Shown: positions 16,094-25,433, numbered from the stretch's first letter. The stretch is DNA of 64,000 nucleotides from Desulfuromusa kysingii (GCF_900107645.1 NZ_FNQN01000010.1:1-64000); one strand, 5' to 3'. Notes: generated by a model from the letters alone, not told the origin. Program-made: numbers and translations.

Positions 16094-16792
16094 ATGAAAT
16101 CAAGGCAACATATGATGAGATTAACAGTGAGTCCAATAAAATTAATCTTCGGCACCCTTTGGCTCAGCCTGTTTATTGTTGCGCTATTCTTCTGGTGGAG
16201 ATCAACCATCACTTTGGTCGAAGTTCCTTTATTACTTCAGCATTTGCTGAATGATGTCGGCCTGTACAAAGCGGCTTCTATCTATATCTTGATCTATGCT
16301 GTGCGCCCCCTGATTCTGTTTCCTGCAACACTCCTGACGGTTGCTTCAGGACTTATCTTTGGCCCCTGGCTCGGAACCCTTTTTACAATTGTGGGAGAAA
16401 ATGCCAGTGCCAACCTGGGCTTTTCACTGAGTCACTGGTTTGGTCGAAAAACCGTGGAGACATATTCCACTGGTTGGCTTAATCATTGGGATACAAAATT
16501 GCGCCAAAACGGCATCGTCACAGTCATGACGATGCGACTCATTATGCTCCCCTTTGATGCCGTTAATTTTGGCTGTGGTCTCACCGCCATTCGCCATCGT
16601 GATTACGCCATTGGAACATTTATCGGCATTTTACCATCGCTGGTCGGCTTCGTCCTTTTAGGGGGGATTGCCGCATCTGGCGTTCAACACCGCTTCTTAG
16701 TCTTGACCCTTTCGATCTTTTTCATGGTCTTGGGCTTTACTCTTGCTCACCATCTTAAGCGTCGGGAAGGGGCAAATTTCCAACAAAACTGA
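16094..16792 (+). CDS. TVP38/TMEM64-family membrane protein
   Basis: A 232-residue protein with about five to six membrane segments and the VTT-domain core (ILIYAVRPLILFPATLLTVASGLIFGPW, then GENASANLGFSLSHWFGRK and MRLIMLPFDAVNFGCGL). These DedA-like proteins are thought to act in membrane lipid or ion homeostasis. The start could be 16094 or the ATG at 16112, which has AAGG at a better spacing. It follows the radical SAM gene by 19 bp, and a second TVP38 domain is encoded immediately downstream as a fusion. Confidence 0.87.
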   Translation: MKSRQHMMRLTVSPIKLIFGTLWLSLFIVALFFWWRSTITLVEVPLLLQHLLNDVGLYKAASIYILIYAVRPLILFPATLLTVASGLIFGPWLGTLFTIVGENASANLGFSLSHWFGRKTVETYSTGWLNHWDTKLRQNGIVTVMTMRLIMLPFDAVNFGCGLTAIRHRDYAIGTFIGILPSLVGFVLLGGIAASGVQHRFLVLTLSIFFMVLGFTLAHHLKRREGANFQQN

Positions 16793-16907
16793 CTCTGAAA
16801 TGTTCATTTTTTGAAGTTTATAACTGTTTTTACTGCATTTAACAAATTACTCGATACACTTCAGGTTGAACTTCGGTCATCGCAACAACAGACTAAAAAG
16901 GAAGGTT

Positions 16908-19049
16908 ATGACGAATCGTTCTATAAAAATATCAATTCTGGCTGTCATTCTAGTTCTGATTGTCAGCTTTTTCGCCTTTGATTTAGGCCAATATTTAACC
17001 TTGACCTATCTCAAAAGTCAGCAACAGGTATTTAACAATTATTATCAACTCCACCGCTTTTCAACTTTGGCGAGTTATTTTGTTATTTACATTATCGTCA
17101 CGGCTCTCTCTCTACCAGGAGCGACAGTCATGACTTTGGCCGGAGGTGCCCTCTTTGGCCTCTGGACAGCCCTCATTGTTGTTAGCTTTGCCAGCAGTAT
17201 TGGTGCAACCTTGGCTTTTCTGGTTTCCCGTTTTTTGTTGCGTGACTGGGTCCAGCAAAAATTTGGGGACAAACTGCAGGCAATTAACAAGGGGGTAGAA
17301 AAAGAGGGGGCTTTTTATCTGTTTTCGCTTCGGTTAGTCCCACTTTTTCCGTTTTTTGTCATCAACTTGGTGATGGGATTAACGCCACTAAAGACCTCTC
17401 TCTATTACATCGTCAGTCAAGTTGGGATGTTGGCGGGAACCTTTGTCTTCGTGAATGCCGGAACTCAACTTGGTCAGTTGGAAAGTGCCGGAGGGATTCT
17501 GTCTCCTGGATTATTAATTTCGTTCGCCCTGCTTGGCGTATTCCCCTTGGTTGCCAAGCGCATCGTTGCCATTTTTCAAGCGCGTAAGGTATTCGCCGGG
17601 TATCAGAAACCGCAGAAGTTCGACTACAATCTTGTGGTGATCGGGGCCGGAAGTGGCGGGCTGGTCAGTTCGTATATTGCTGCTGCGGTCAAAGCTAAAG
17701 TGGCGCTGATTGAAAAACATAAAATGGGTGGCGATTGTCTGAATACCGGCTGCGTACCCAGTAAAGCTCTGTTGCGTAGTGCTAAAATGCTTTCCTATGC
17801 CAAACGGGCCAAAGAGTTTGGTTTTGAAAAAGCCGAGGTTGCTTTCGATTTTGCCCAGGTCATGGAACGGGTGCAGCAGAAAATTGCACAAATTGAACCG
17901 CATGATTCGATCGAACGATATACCAGCCTCGGAGTTGAGGTGATTGAAGGGGAAGCAAAAATCACTTCTCCGTGGATGGTTGAGGTCAACGGAAAAAGCT
18001 TAACCACACGGAGTATTATTATTGCCACGGGGGCTAAACCCTTTGTGCCACCGATCAAGGGATTGGAGCAAATCGACTATCTAACCTCAGACAATTTATG
18101 GTCACTGCGTGAACGACCGGAAAAATTGGTGGTGCTGGGTGGCGGGCCGATTGGTAGTGAGATGACGCAGGCTTTTGCTCGCCTCGGCAGCCACGTTACT
18201 CAGGTTGAAATGGGCGACCGAATTGTCGGACGTGAAGATCCAGAGGTCGGTGAATACCTGCAGAAAAAATTTATTGAAGAAGGTATTCAAGTCCTAACTG
18301 GGCATCAGGCGCAAGAGGTGCAGGTGGATGCAGGTCATAAACGGCTAATTTGTGCCCACCTGGGAGAAAAAGTAACCATTGAATTTGACCAGATTCTGGT
18401 TGCTGTCGGTCGTAAAGCGAATGTCAGTGGCTTCGGATTAGAAGAGCTTGGAGTTGAAATTAGTCCCCGTGGTACCGTTGCCAGCGATCCATTTCTGCGG
18501 ACGAATTTCCCTAATATTCTCTGTGCAGGTGATGTCGCAGGTCCTTATCAATTCACCCATACTGCGGCACATCAGGCCTGGTATGCTGCGGTTAATGCGC
18601 TGTTTGGACAGTTCAAAAGTTTCAAAGTCGATTACCGGGTCATCCCCTGGTGCACCTTCACCGATGCTGAAGTTGCCAGAGTTGGGCTCAATGAAGCCGA
18701 GGCAAAAGAACAGAATATTTCTGTTGAAGTGACCCGTTACGGGATTGAGGATCTGGATCGTGCCATCGCCGACAGTGAGGATGATGGGTGGGTCAAGGTT
18801 CTTACTAAGCCCGGCTCTGACAAGATTCTTGGGGTGACAATTGTTGGCACCCATGCTGGAGATTTGTTGGCTGAATATGTTCTCGCCATGAAATATAACC
18901 TCGGCTTGAATAAAATTCTCGGAACGATTCATACCTATCCGACCTTATCCGAGATGAACAAGTTTGCGGCTGGCGAGTGGAAACGGGCTCATGCCCCAGA
19001 GAAACTGTTAAGTTGGATTGAAAAATACCACACCTGGCGAAGAGGATAG
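16908..19049 (+). CDS. TVP38 membrane domain fused to a mercuric-reductase/lipoamide-dehydrogenase-like flavoprotein
   Basis: A 713-residue fusion. Residues 1-225 form a TVP38/VTT membrane domain (LPGATVMTLAGGALFGLW, SLRLVPLFPFFVINLVMG). Residues 235-713 are a class I pyridine-nucleotide disulfide oxidoreductase with FAD motif VVIGAGSGG (about 244-251), redox pair CLNTGCVPSK (277-286), NAD(P) motif VVLGGGPIGSE and the dimerisation domain ending TYPTLSEMNKFAA. The start at 16908 follows AAGGAAGG and is preferred over 16866. The catalytic domain should sit on the cytoplasmic face. Its substrate is unknown; true mercuric reductase C-terminal cysteines are absent, so mercury reduction is unlikely. 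Confidence 0.92.
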   Translation: MTNRSIKISILAVILVLIVSFFAFDLGQYLTLTYLKSQQQVFNNYYQLHRFSTLASYFVIYIIVTALSLPGATVMTLAGGALFGLWTALIVVSFASSIGATLAFLVSRFLLRDWVQQKFGDKLQAINKGVEKEGAFYLFSLRLVPLFPFFVINLVMGLTPLKTSLYYIVSQVGMLAGTFVFVNAGTQLGQLESAGGILSPGLLISFALLGVFPLVAKRIVAIFQARKVFAGYQKPQKFDYNLVVIGAGSGGLVSSYIAAAVKAKVALIEKHKMGGDCLNTGCVPSKALLRSAKMLSYAKRAKEFGFEKAEVAFDFAQVMERVQQKIAQIEPHDSIERYTSLGVEVIEGEAKITSPWMVEVNGKSLTTRSIIIATGAKPFVPPIKGLEQIDYLTSDNLWSLRERPEKLVVLGGGPIGSEMTQAFARLGSHVTQVEMGDRIVGREDPEVGEYLQKKFIEEGIQVLTGHQAQEVQVDAGHKRLICAHLGEKVTIEFDQILVAVGRKANVSGFGLEELGVEISPRGTVASDPFLRTNFPNILCAGDVAGPYQFTHTAAHQAWYAAVNALFGQFKSFKVDYRVIPWCTFTDAEVARVGLNEAEAKEQNISVEVTRYGIEDLDRAIADSEDDGWVKVLTKPGSDKILGVTIVGTHAGDLLAEYVLAMKYNLGLNKILGTIHTYPTLSEMNKFAAGEWKRAHAPEKLLSWIEKYHTWRRG

Positions 19050-19123
19050 TCTTAGCAATGGATAGACTTGCGAAACAACTTCTGCATTTGCAGTTTCAAC
19101 AACTAAAGCTAAAGGAGTTACCA

Positions 19124-19585
19124 ATGAAAAAGATTAGCTGGTTCCTGACACTATGTTTGTTCCTCATCAGTACTTCATCAGTTTTTGCTGCCGACGGTCT
19201 AATCGCTCTCAAAAGTTCCTATTCTCCAGAAGAGACCATGAACCGCTTTGAAGCGATTGCCAAACAAAAGGGGTTGAATATTTTTGCCCGCGTCAACCAC
19301 ACCGCTGGTGCGGCTAAGATTGGCAAATCATTGCGTCCGACGGAAGTGTTGATTTTTGGTAACCCCCAAGGTGGAACCCCGTTTATGGAGTGTGCACAGA
19401 CCGTTGGGATTGATCTGCCACTCAAGGTGCTGGTTTGGGAAGATAGCACTGGACAAGTATGGCTCGGTTATAATGATCCGGCCTATTTAGCTGCGCGGCA
19501 TGGTGTCTCAGAATGTCCTTCTGCCGTAAACTTGAGTAAAGCCTTGGCAGGGTTATCGGCTGCTGCTCTGGCTGGGGCCATGTAA
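19124..19585 (+). CDS. DUF302-domain exported protein
   Basis: A 153-residue protein with a signal peptide (about 1-23, ending FAADG) and a single DUF302 domain (SPEETMNRFEAIAKQKGLNIFARVNHTAGA, VLIFGNPQGGTPFMECAQTVGIDLPLKVLVWED). DUF302 has no proven function. AAAGGAG lies 6 nt before the ATG at 19124; the frame continues 22 codons upstream but without a ribosome-binding site. It follows the TVP38-reductase fusion by 74 bp and overlaps the next gene by 1 nt, so it belongs to the same run. Confidence 0.88.
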   Translation: MKKISWFLTLCLFLISTSSVFAADGLIALKSSYSPEETMNRFEAIAKQKGLNIFARVNHTAGAAKIGKSLRPTEVLIFGNPQGGTPFMECAQTVGIDLPLKVLVWEDSTGQVWLGYNDPAYLAARHGVSECPSAVNLSKALAGLSAAALAGAM

Positions 19586-19941
19586 TGAAAGCACTTTTGG
19601 TGTTAGGTTTTCTGTTGCTGCCGACAATATTAATGGCCAATGAAGCTGATGTTGTCAGAGTCGAGGTTGACAAAGTCGGCAGCGGCTACCGATTTGACGT
19701 GACCGTTCAACACCACGATGAGGGTTGGCAACACTACGCCAATAAGTGGGAGGTTGTGACGGCCGATGGTCAGGTTCTCGCGACCCGGGTGCTGCATCAT
19801 CCGCATGTCAATGAACAACCCTTTACCCGTAGCTTGTCTGGCGTTGAGATCGCAGCGGAAATCAGCTCAGTAATTATTCGCGCCCACGATCTGGTGCACG
19901 GCTATGGTGGAGAGGAGATGACAGTGATGCTCCCCAAGTAA
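19585..19941 (+). CDS. Small exported protein, unknown function
   Basis: A 118-residue protein with a signal peptide (MKALLVLGFLLLPTILMANE, cleavage near 18). The mature part is rich in His (VQHHDEGWQHYANKW, LHHPHVNEQ, AHDLVHGYGG), suggesting a metal-binding beta-rich periplasmic domain. I do not recognise a named family. Its start codon overlaps the DUF302 stop (TAATG), so the two are translationally coupled. It is the last gene of the run that begins at 13424 or 14511, and its stop is 26 bp from the convergent PBP1A stop. Confidence 0.75.
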   Translation: MKALLVLGFLLLPTILMANEADVVRVEVDKVGSGYRFDVTVQHHDEGWQHYANKWEVVTADGQVLATRVLHHPHVNEQPFTRSLSGVEIAAEISSVIIRAHDLVHGYGGEEMTVMLPK

Positions 19942-19966
19942 ACAATGAATTGTGGAGTGGCTACCG

Positions 19967-22369
19967 TTACAGTGTCCCTTCCATATCCAAGCGGAAGAAA
20001 TCTTTGGCTTTCAGCTTTTCTTCACCGCTGTAGCGGGTTGGAGCTGTCCCTGGAGCGAAGACCTCAAAATAGGCATTCTTATCGTCTTCAGGCAGAAGCA
20101 AGCCGGTTTTTTTATCAATGGCGTGGAATTCGATGCTGTCGGGAATCTGAAAATTCTCAACCGGATATTGCTTCGACGCCTCTTTCATAAAGTCAACCCA
20201 CGCTGGCGCTGCGGCGCGTGAGCCTGTCTCACTTTTCCCCAAAGGCCGCTCTTGGTCATATCCGACCCAGGAGACACAAGCAAGCTGGGGGATGAAACCA
20301 ACATACCAAGCGTCTTTCAGATCGTTTGTTGTCCCGGTTTTACCCGCTGAAGGGCGATTGATAGCTTTGGCACGCCAGCCGGTCCCTTCTCTGACGACGC
20401 TCTCCATAATATTGGTGATCAAATAAGCTGTTTCTGGTGAGATGACCCGACGTGGCGGTTTTCGAATCAAACGTTGGTCGTCAGCCATCCCTGTCGCAAA
20501 ATCCGCTGGATCGATCGACTCCAGAATCCGGCCATTCCGGTCACGGATTCTGGTGATATAGGTTGGAGGCACCAAAACCCCACCATTAGCAAACACCGTA
20601 TAGGCCGTCAGCATCTCAAGGGGAGTCACCGCTGTGGAGCCCAGCGCCATGGACAGATCGCGCTGTTGAGGCGTTTCTAATCCCAGTTTTTTTATATAAT
20701 TGGCGGCATAGTTGACACCGATATCTTCAAGGATTTTGATGGTTACCACATTGCGGGAATGGGCCAGAGCTTCACGAAACCGGGTTGGACCATAAAACTT
20801 CTCTTCGTAGTTTCTGGGTTTCCACTCTTCCAGCTTTCCCGTTTCTTCTTTGATGTTTTCATAAATAAGTGGGGTATCCAGAAGGATACTGGCAGGCGTA
20901 TAGCCCCGGTCTAAGGCTGCAGCGTAAATCAGCGGTTTAATTGCGGAACCGGGTAACCGTTTGGCTTGAATGGCGCGGTTAAACTGACTTACAGCAAAAT
21001 CGTAGCCACCCACCATCGCCTTAATTTGCCCGCTGAAAGGATCTACAGCAACCAATGCTCCCTGAGCCAGAGGTGTCTGTTCCAGGCTCAGTTTGACCAC
21101 TTCAGACTCAAGATCAAGAACCTCGACCTCGACGACTGAACCGCGAGGAAAGAGGGTCACCTTTTTCTCTCCGGCATTGCCGAGAGGTTCGGTATCGTTC
21201 TGAGTAAATTTAATCGGAGCAGCCCATTTCGACTTGGCTATTGAGATTGTCCCCTCTCGAGAACCAATTTTACACAGCAGCGAATCCCCTTCTTGGCCGA
21301 CAATAATGGCCTCGGTCACACGGCCATTCTCCAGTGGTTCTGTTGCCCATTGTTCTTCCTGTTTGGTGAGAAATTCGGCTATTCCTGCATCATCAAGGAC
21401 TTGTTGTGCCCCACGGTAACCGCGACGCTTATCGTGATGACGCAGATTATTTTTGACGGCCTGTTGTGCAACCTTCTGCATCGGCAGATTAATACTGGTT
21501 TCTACCTGAAGCCCGCCAGTGTAGAGGACCTCTTCACCGAACCGTTCTTCGAGATAGCGACGGACCTGCTCATTGAAGTAGGCGGTCACATCCAACAGAT
21601 TATTGAGGCGGGGTTTAATTGCGACCTCTTCTTGTGCGGCCTGGACATATTCCTCAGGAGTGATGAAGCCCTCCTTCACCATCCGTTCAAGGACATATTT
21701 TTGTCGCTCCATGGCACGCTCATAGTGTCGATAGGGAGAGTAACGGCTCGGGGCCTGAGGTAATCCGGCGAGGATTGCCGATTCTGCCAAAGTCAATTCT
21801 TCCACGTTCTTATCAAAATAATTTTCTGCGGCGGCCTCAACTCCGTAAGCACGGTGCCCAAGGTAGATCTGATTCAGATAGAGATAGAGAATCTCCTGCT
21901 TGGTCAGAGCTTTCTCCATCCGCCAGGCCAGAATGGCCTCTTTAAATTTACGCGTGAAGGTCCGCTCTGAAGTCAGTAACAGTTTTTTTGCCACCTGCTG
22001 GGTGATTGTACTTCCCCCCTGAGCAATTCCCCCGGCTTTAACATTTTTAATTGCTGCCCGCAGGATAGAGACAAAATTAATCCCTTGATGCTTAAAAAAG
22101 CTTGAATCTTCCGCAGCAACAAAAGCTTGTACCAGGGTTTTTGGCATCTTCTCAAAAGGGACCAGAATCCGTCGTTCACGTGAATATTCTGCAATGATAG
22201 AGGCGTCATCGGCATAGATCCGGGTGATCAACGGGGGTTGATAGTCGGAGAGGGTCTCTACTTTTGGTAAGGTGGTCGAAACAAAGAAATAAGCCCCGAT
22301 AAGACATGCTGCGGCAAGCAAAGGCGTTGCGAACAACAAAAATAAAAAATACTTTATGTAGTTATTCAT
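19967..22369 (-). CDS. mrcA: Penicillin-binding protein 1A, bifunctional peptidoglycan synthase
   Basis: An 800-residue class A PBP. It has an N-terminal membrane anchor (about 8-30) and a glycosyltransferase domain (about 55-230) with AAEDSSFFKHQGIN, GGSTITQQVAKKLLL and ESAILAGLPQAPSRYSP. A linker/OB-like region follows, then a transpeptidase domain (about 440-740) with catalytic SAIK (LPGSAIKPL), SRN and KTGTT (SAGKTGTTNDLKDAWYVGF). It polymerises and cross-links peptidoglycan in the periplasm. Length fits PBP1A. No co-transcribed neighbour is evident; it is convergent with the small exported protein gene and divergent from queC. Confidence 0.95.
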   Translation of the reverse strand: MNNYIKYFLFLLFATPLLAAACLIGAYFFVSTTLPKVETLSDYQPPLITRIYADDASIIAEYSRERRILVPFEKMPKTLVQAFVAAEDSSFFKHQGINFVSILRAAIKNVKAGGIAQGGSTITQQVAKKLLLTSERTFTRKFKEAILAWRMEKALTKQEILYLYLNQIYLGHRAYGVEAAAENYFDKNVEELTLAESAILAGLPQAPSRYSPYRHYERAMERQKYVLERMVKEGFITPEEYVQAAQEEVAIKPRLNNLLDVTAYFNEQVRRYLEERFGEEVLYTGGLQVETSINLPMQKVAQQAVKNNLRHHDKRRGYRGAQQVLDDAGIAEFLTKQEEQWATEPLENGRVTEAIIVGQEGDSLLCKIGSREGTISIAKSKWAAPIKFTQNDTEPLGNAGEKKVTLFPRGSVVEVEVLDLESEVVKLSLEQTPLAQGALVAVDPFSGQIKAMVGGYDFAVSQFNRAIQAKRLPGSAIKPLIYAAALDRGYTPASILLDTPLIYENIKEETGKLEEWKPRNYEEKFYGPTRFREALAHSRNVVTIKILEDIGVNYAANYIKKLGLETPQQRDLSMALGSTAVTPLEMLTAYTVFANGGVLVPPTYITRIRDRNGRILESIDPADFATGMADDQRLIRKPPRRVISPETAYLITNIMESVVREGTGWRAKAINRPSAGKTGTTNDLKDAWYVGFIPQLACVSWVGYDQERPLGKSETGSRAAAPAWVDFMKEASKQYPVENFQIPDSIEFHAIDKKTGLLLPEDDKNAYFEVFAPGTAPTRYSGEEKLKAKDFFRLDMEGTL

Positions 22370-22477
22370 TTATATCTTTTCTTTAAATGGTAAGTACTGA
22401 TCTTTGAAACGAAGAAAATCAACTTGGTTTTATAACATGCAGCCGATATAGGAGCAACTGATTGGAGGCTTGACCCA

Positions 22478-22514
22478 CCATAAGGTTCGGCTTATTCTTC
22501 ACCTTTGGTTATGG
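22478..22514 (+). other. Hairpin in the leader upstream of queC
   Basis: CCATAA (22478) and TTATGG (22509) can pair around a 25-nt loop that contains a further short GGT/ACC pairing. It lies about 50 bp before the queC start. It does not match the preQ1 riboswitch consensus as I know it, so I report structure only. Confidence 0.25.
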
Positions 22515-22562
22515 ACATTCAATATTAAAATAGGATTGTGATAAGACGAAAGAAGGTTGGCA

Positions 22563-23234
22563 ATGAAAAAAGCGGTCGTCCTCTATAGTGGAGGCCTTGA
22601 TTCTACGACCTGTATGGCAATTGCACGGGAGCAAGGATTTCAGCCCTATGCCCTCAGTTTTGCCTATGGTCAAAGACATACGGTTGAATTGGATAAGGCG
22701 CGTAAATATGCTCCATTGATCGGCGCAGAAGAACATATGGTCATTGATATCGATCTACGCAAGATGGGTGGTAGCGCTTTAACCGCAGATATTGATGTGC
22801 CCAAAAGTGGTGTCTGTGCAGATGAGATTCCGGTGACTTATGTCCCCGCGCGAAATACCATATTTCTTTCCTTTGCGCTCGGCTGGGCCGAGGTGCTCGG
22901 AGCCAGCGATATTTATATCGGTGTCAACGCCCTGGATTACTCCGGTTACCCGGACTGCCGTCCCGAATTCATCCAGGCCTTTCAGCAGATGGCAAACCTT
23001 GCAACCAAAGCCGGGGTCGAAGGTCATCCCTACCAGATTCACGCCCCATTACTTAATTTGACCAAAGCACAGATTATTCAACAAGGATTGTCTCTGGGCG
23101 TTGATTATCAACTCACCCACTCCTGCTACGACCCGACACCGGAGGGATTATCCTGCGGTCAGTGTGATTCCTGCCGCCTGCGGTTAAAAGGATTTGCCGA
23201 CGCTGGGCAGGAGGATCCGGTCTCTTATGTCTAA
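22563..23234 (+). CDS. queC: 7-cyano-7-deazaguanine synthase QueC
   Basis: A 223-residue enzyme that makes preQ0 from 7-carboxy-7-deazaguanine, ATP and ammonia in queuosine biosynthesis. The PP-loop SGGLDSTT is at 9-16 and the C-terminal zinc-binding cysteines are in [22 protein letters not shown]. The start at 22563 follows GAAGG. It overlaps the folE2 start by 8 nt. FolE2 supplies the first step of the pathway, so the pair makes biochemical sense. Other queuosine genes (queD, queE, queF) are not in the window. Confidence 0.96.
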   Translation: MKKAVVLYSGGLDSTTCMAIAREQGFQPYALSFAYGQRHTVELDKARKYAPLIGAEEHMVIDIDLRKMGGSALTADIDVPKSGVCADEIPVTYVPARNTIFLSFALGWAEVLGASDIYIGVNALDYSGYPDCRPEFIQAFQQMANLATKAGVEGHPYQIHAPLLNLTKAQIIQQGLSLGVDYQLTHSCYDPTPEGLSCGQCDSCRLRLKGFADAGQEDPVSYV

Positions 23235-24033
23235 TCATCATAAACAACAGCGCCCCGCTGTCATGCCCGATATGCAGCAAAGCCGTGATACGCGAAACAT
23301 TGCGATTGACAAAGTCGGGGTCAAGGATATCGGTTATCCAATTGTGGTGATGGATAAATACCGGGAGAAGCAGCACACTGTCGCCAGGATAAATATGTTT
23401 GTTGATCTCCCCGAACACTTTAAGGGGACTCATATGAGCCGCTTTATTGAAGTGCTCAATCAACATCATGCTGGTATCAGTGTTGAAAACATGGAGACCA
23501 TCCTGACGGAGATGAAATCCCGTCTCGGCTCTGGCCGAGCCCATCTGGAACTTGATTTTCCTTATTTCATTGAAAAACGGGCCCCCATCTCTGGGGCGCG
23601 GAGTCTCATGGAATACCAGTGCCGGATGATTGGGACTCAAGCTGAAACCTATGACTTTATTCTCGAAGCAAGCATTCCGGTGACATCACTGTGCCCTTGT
23701 TCCAAAGAGATCAGCGAACGCGGTGCCCATAATCAACGCAGCATTGTCACCGTGCAGATCAGGTACTCCGAACACATCTGGTTAGAGGACCTGATCGAAT
23801 GGGTTGAAGACTGTGCAAGCTGCCCTGTTTATGCACTCCTTAAACGTGAGGATGAAAAGGCTGTCACTGAACAGGCTTATGACAACCCCATGTTTGTCGA
23901 AGATATGGTCCGTGCGGTGACCCAAAAGTTACGTTCTATTCCACAGATAAGTTGGTTCAAGATACAATGTGAGAATTTTGAATCCATCCACAATCACTCC
24001 GCTTACGCCATGGTCGAAGGGGGTAACAACTAA
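23227..24033 (+). CDS. folE2: GTP cyclohydrolase FolE2
   Basis: A 268-residue type IB GTP cyclohydrolase producing 7,8-dihydroneopterin triphosphate, the first step toward folate and queuosine. Family blocks are visible: [47 protein letters not shown] with the metal-ligand Cys, and the C-terminal [14 protein letters not shown]. FolE2 can use metals other than zinc. The start at 23227 overlaps queC, which indicates translational coupling. The frame extends further upstream inside queC but without support. Confidence 0.95.
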   Translation: MSNHHKQQRPAVMPDMQQSRDTRNIAIDKVGVKDIGYPIVVMDKYREKQHTVARINMFVDLPEHFKGTHMSRFIEVLNQHHAGISVENMETILTEMKSRLGSGRAHLELDFPYFIEKRAPISGARSLMEYQCRMIGTQAETYDFILEASIPVTSLCPCSKEISERGAHNQRSIVTVQIRYSEHIWLEDLIEWVEDCASCPVYALLKREDEKAVTEQAYDNPMFVEDMVRAVTQKLRSIPQISWFKIQCENFESIHNHSAYAMVEGGNN

Positions 24034-24034
24034 A

Positions 24035-24064
24035 TGTGGATAAGCCTGTGGATAAAGTGGATAA
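24035..24064 (-). promoter_or_regulatory. Cluster of three DnaA-box sequences
   Basis: Two perfect TTATCCACA boxes read on the minus strand (24035-24043 and 24047-24055) and one near-perfect TTATCCACT (24056-24064), all in the same orientation, lie 2 bp after the folE2 stop. An AT-rich stretch (TTTTCATTTAAAAAAG...TTTTTTAAC) follows at 24083-24111. The 289-bp gap to tolQ has no gene. The cluster could be a DnaA titration or regulatory site, or part of a replication origin; none of the genes usual at origins (dnaA, dnaN, rpmH) is nearby. Confidence 0.7.
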
Positions 24065-24322
24065 CTTCAGAAAACACAAGGATTTTCATTTAAAAAAGAC
24101 TTTTTTAACAAGTTCTCCGCCGCAAAATAGATAGAGACAGGATCACTATTCGCTCAACACATTGTTAGTTTTTTGTTGAATCCGGTTGACTGCTTGACTT
24201 GGCTTTGCGACTACCGGATAATTTGCCGCCAAGCTGACATGGCTTTACCAACTACTGACTTTTGTTGTAAAGTTGACAATTCCACTAGCTGTTTACCGTA
24301 CCCCCTTAAAAGGAGAAAACTT

Positions 24323-25000
24323 TTGCTGGACCTGATATTTAGCGCCGGACCTGTGGTCAAACTGGTTCTTTTGATTCTGCTCTATTTTTCGCTCGTCTCC
24401 TGGGCAATCATATTTTACAAAGTTGCGGTGATTCAACGTGCGATTAAAGAATCTGACCGTTTTCTTGATTTTTTCTGGACCAAGAAGCGCTTTGATCTCA
24501 TTGGTCAAGGGATCAAGGAATTTAGCCACTCGCCGATCGCCATCCTCTTTCGCGAGGGCTATCATGAGATGCTGCAACTCAAAAAGAAATCTGCCGACCC
24601 TGCTGAATCTGGTGACTTTTCTTTAAAAATGGAGACCACCGAAATGGTTGGTCGGGCCTTGCGTCGCGCCACAACCCAAGAGACTCAGAGACTGGAAAAG
24701 TACCTCACCTTCTTGGCCACAACCGGTTCCACCGCCCCCTTTATCGGGCTATTCGGAACCGTATGGGGAATCATGGACGCTTTTCATGGAATCGGAACCA
24801 CAGGGAGCGCCTCACTTGCTGTGGTTGCCCCAGGTATTTCAGAAGCTCTGATTGCCACGGCAATTGGTTTGGCCGCGGCGATCCCCGCAGTTATGGGGTA
24901 CAACCATTTTCTCAACAAGGTCAATATTCTGATTGGTGAAATGGATAATTTCAGTCAGGAACTCCTCAATATCGTCGGGCGGATGGAGCAGGGAAACTAG
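24323..25000 (+). CDS. tolQ: TolQ, proton-channel subunit of the Tol-Pal system
   Basis: A 225-residue MotA/TolQ/ExbB protein with three membrane segments (about 8-30, 130-150, 165-190). The conserved core TTGSTAPFIGLFGTVWGIMDAF and GISEALIATAIGLAAAIPAVMGYN is intact. With TolR it forms the inner-membrane proton channel that energises TolA. I place the start at a TTG (24323) with AAAGGAG 7 nt upstream; it gives the normal family length, and the 50 extra in-frame codons upstream do not look like protein. The tolR ATG follows the stop directly. Confidence 0.94.
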   Translation: MLDLIFSAGPVVKLVLLILLYFSLVSWAIIFYKVAVIQRAIKESDRFLDFFWTKKRFDLIGQGIKEFSHSPIAILFREGYHEMLQLKKKSADPAESGDFSLKMETTEMVGRALRRATTQETQRLEKYLTFLATTGSTAPFIGLFGTVWGIMDAFHGIGTTGSASLAVVAPGISEALIATAIGLAAAIPAVMGYNHFLNKVNILIGEMDNFSQELLNIVGRMEQGN

Positions 25001-25423
25001 ATGGACACAGGAAGCCCGTCTCGGGGCCGGCGCAGTAGCCTCTCGCAGATTAATGTGACTCCGTTTGTGGATGTCATGCTGGTGCTCTTGATTATCTTTA
25101 TGGTGACCGCACCGATGCTGGATCAGGGTGTCGAAGTGAGCCTCCCTGAGGTCGCTGAAGCGCCGGGGTTACCAGCCCAAGAAGAGCCGTTAGTGGTTAC
25201 CTTGGAACGCAGCGGTCAGATTTTAATCGGCAAGGCAAAGATTGACCAACTCTCAAAATTGGGCCCCGTGATTCAACAAGCATTGAAGGGCAAACCCGAT
25301 CGTGAAGTTTTCCTTGAAGCCGATGAAAAGGTCCCCTACGGTCGGGTTGTACAGGTGATGGCAGCAGTTAAAAAAGCTGGGGTAGAAAAGCTCGGCATGG
25401 TCACCCGCCTCCCTGAGGAATAA
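25001..25423 (+). CDS. tolR: TolR, ExbD-family subunit of the Tol-Pal system
   Basis: A 140-residue ExbD/TolR protein with a short cytoplasmic N-terminus, one membrane helix with the critical Asp in NVTPFVDVMLVLLIIFMVTAP (about 18-38) and a periplasmic domain with LPEV and VFLEADEKVPYGRVVQVMAAVKKAGVEKLGMVT. It couples proton flow through TolQ to TolA movement. It begins on the base after the tolQ stop and ends 10 bp before tolA. Confidence 0.95.
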   Translation: MDTGSPSRGRRSSLSQINVTPFVDVMLVLLIIFMVTAPMLDQGVEVSLPEVAEAPGLPAQEEPLVVTLERSGQILIGKAKIDQLSKLGPVIQQALKGKPDREVFLEADEKVPYGRVVQVMAAVKKAGVEKLGMVTRLPEE

Positions 25424-25433
25424 CGGCTTGAGC

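Noticed and set aside
16908-19049. Mercuric reductase (merA)
   Set aside because: The redox-active pair is present, but the C-terminal vicinal cysteines needed for mercury reduction and any mer genes are missing.
22380-22562. preQ1 riboswitch upstream of queC
   Set aside because: No sequence matching the known preQ1-I or preQ1-II cores was found; only a simple hairpin is visible.
24035-24111. Definite call of chromosomal oriC
   Set aside because: DnaA boxes are present but no dnaA, dnaN, gyrB or rpmH gene is near and strand bias is not evident, so it is reported only as a DnaA-box cluster.
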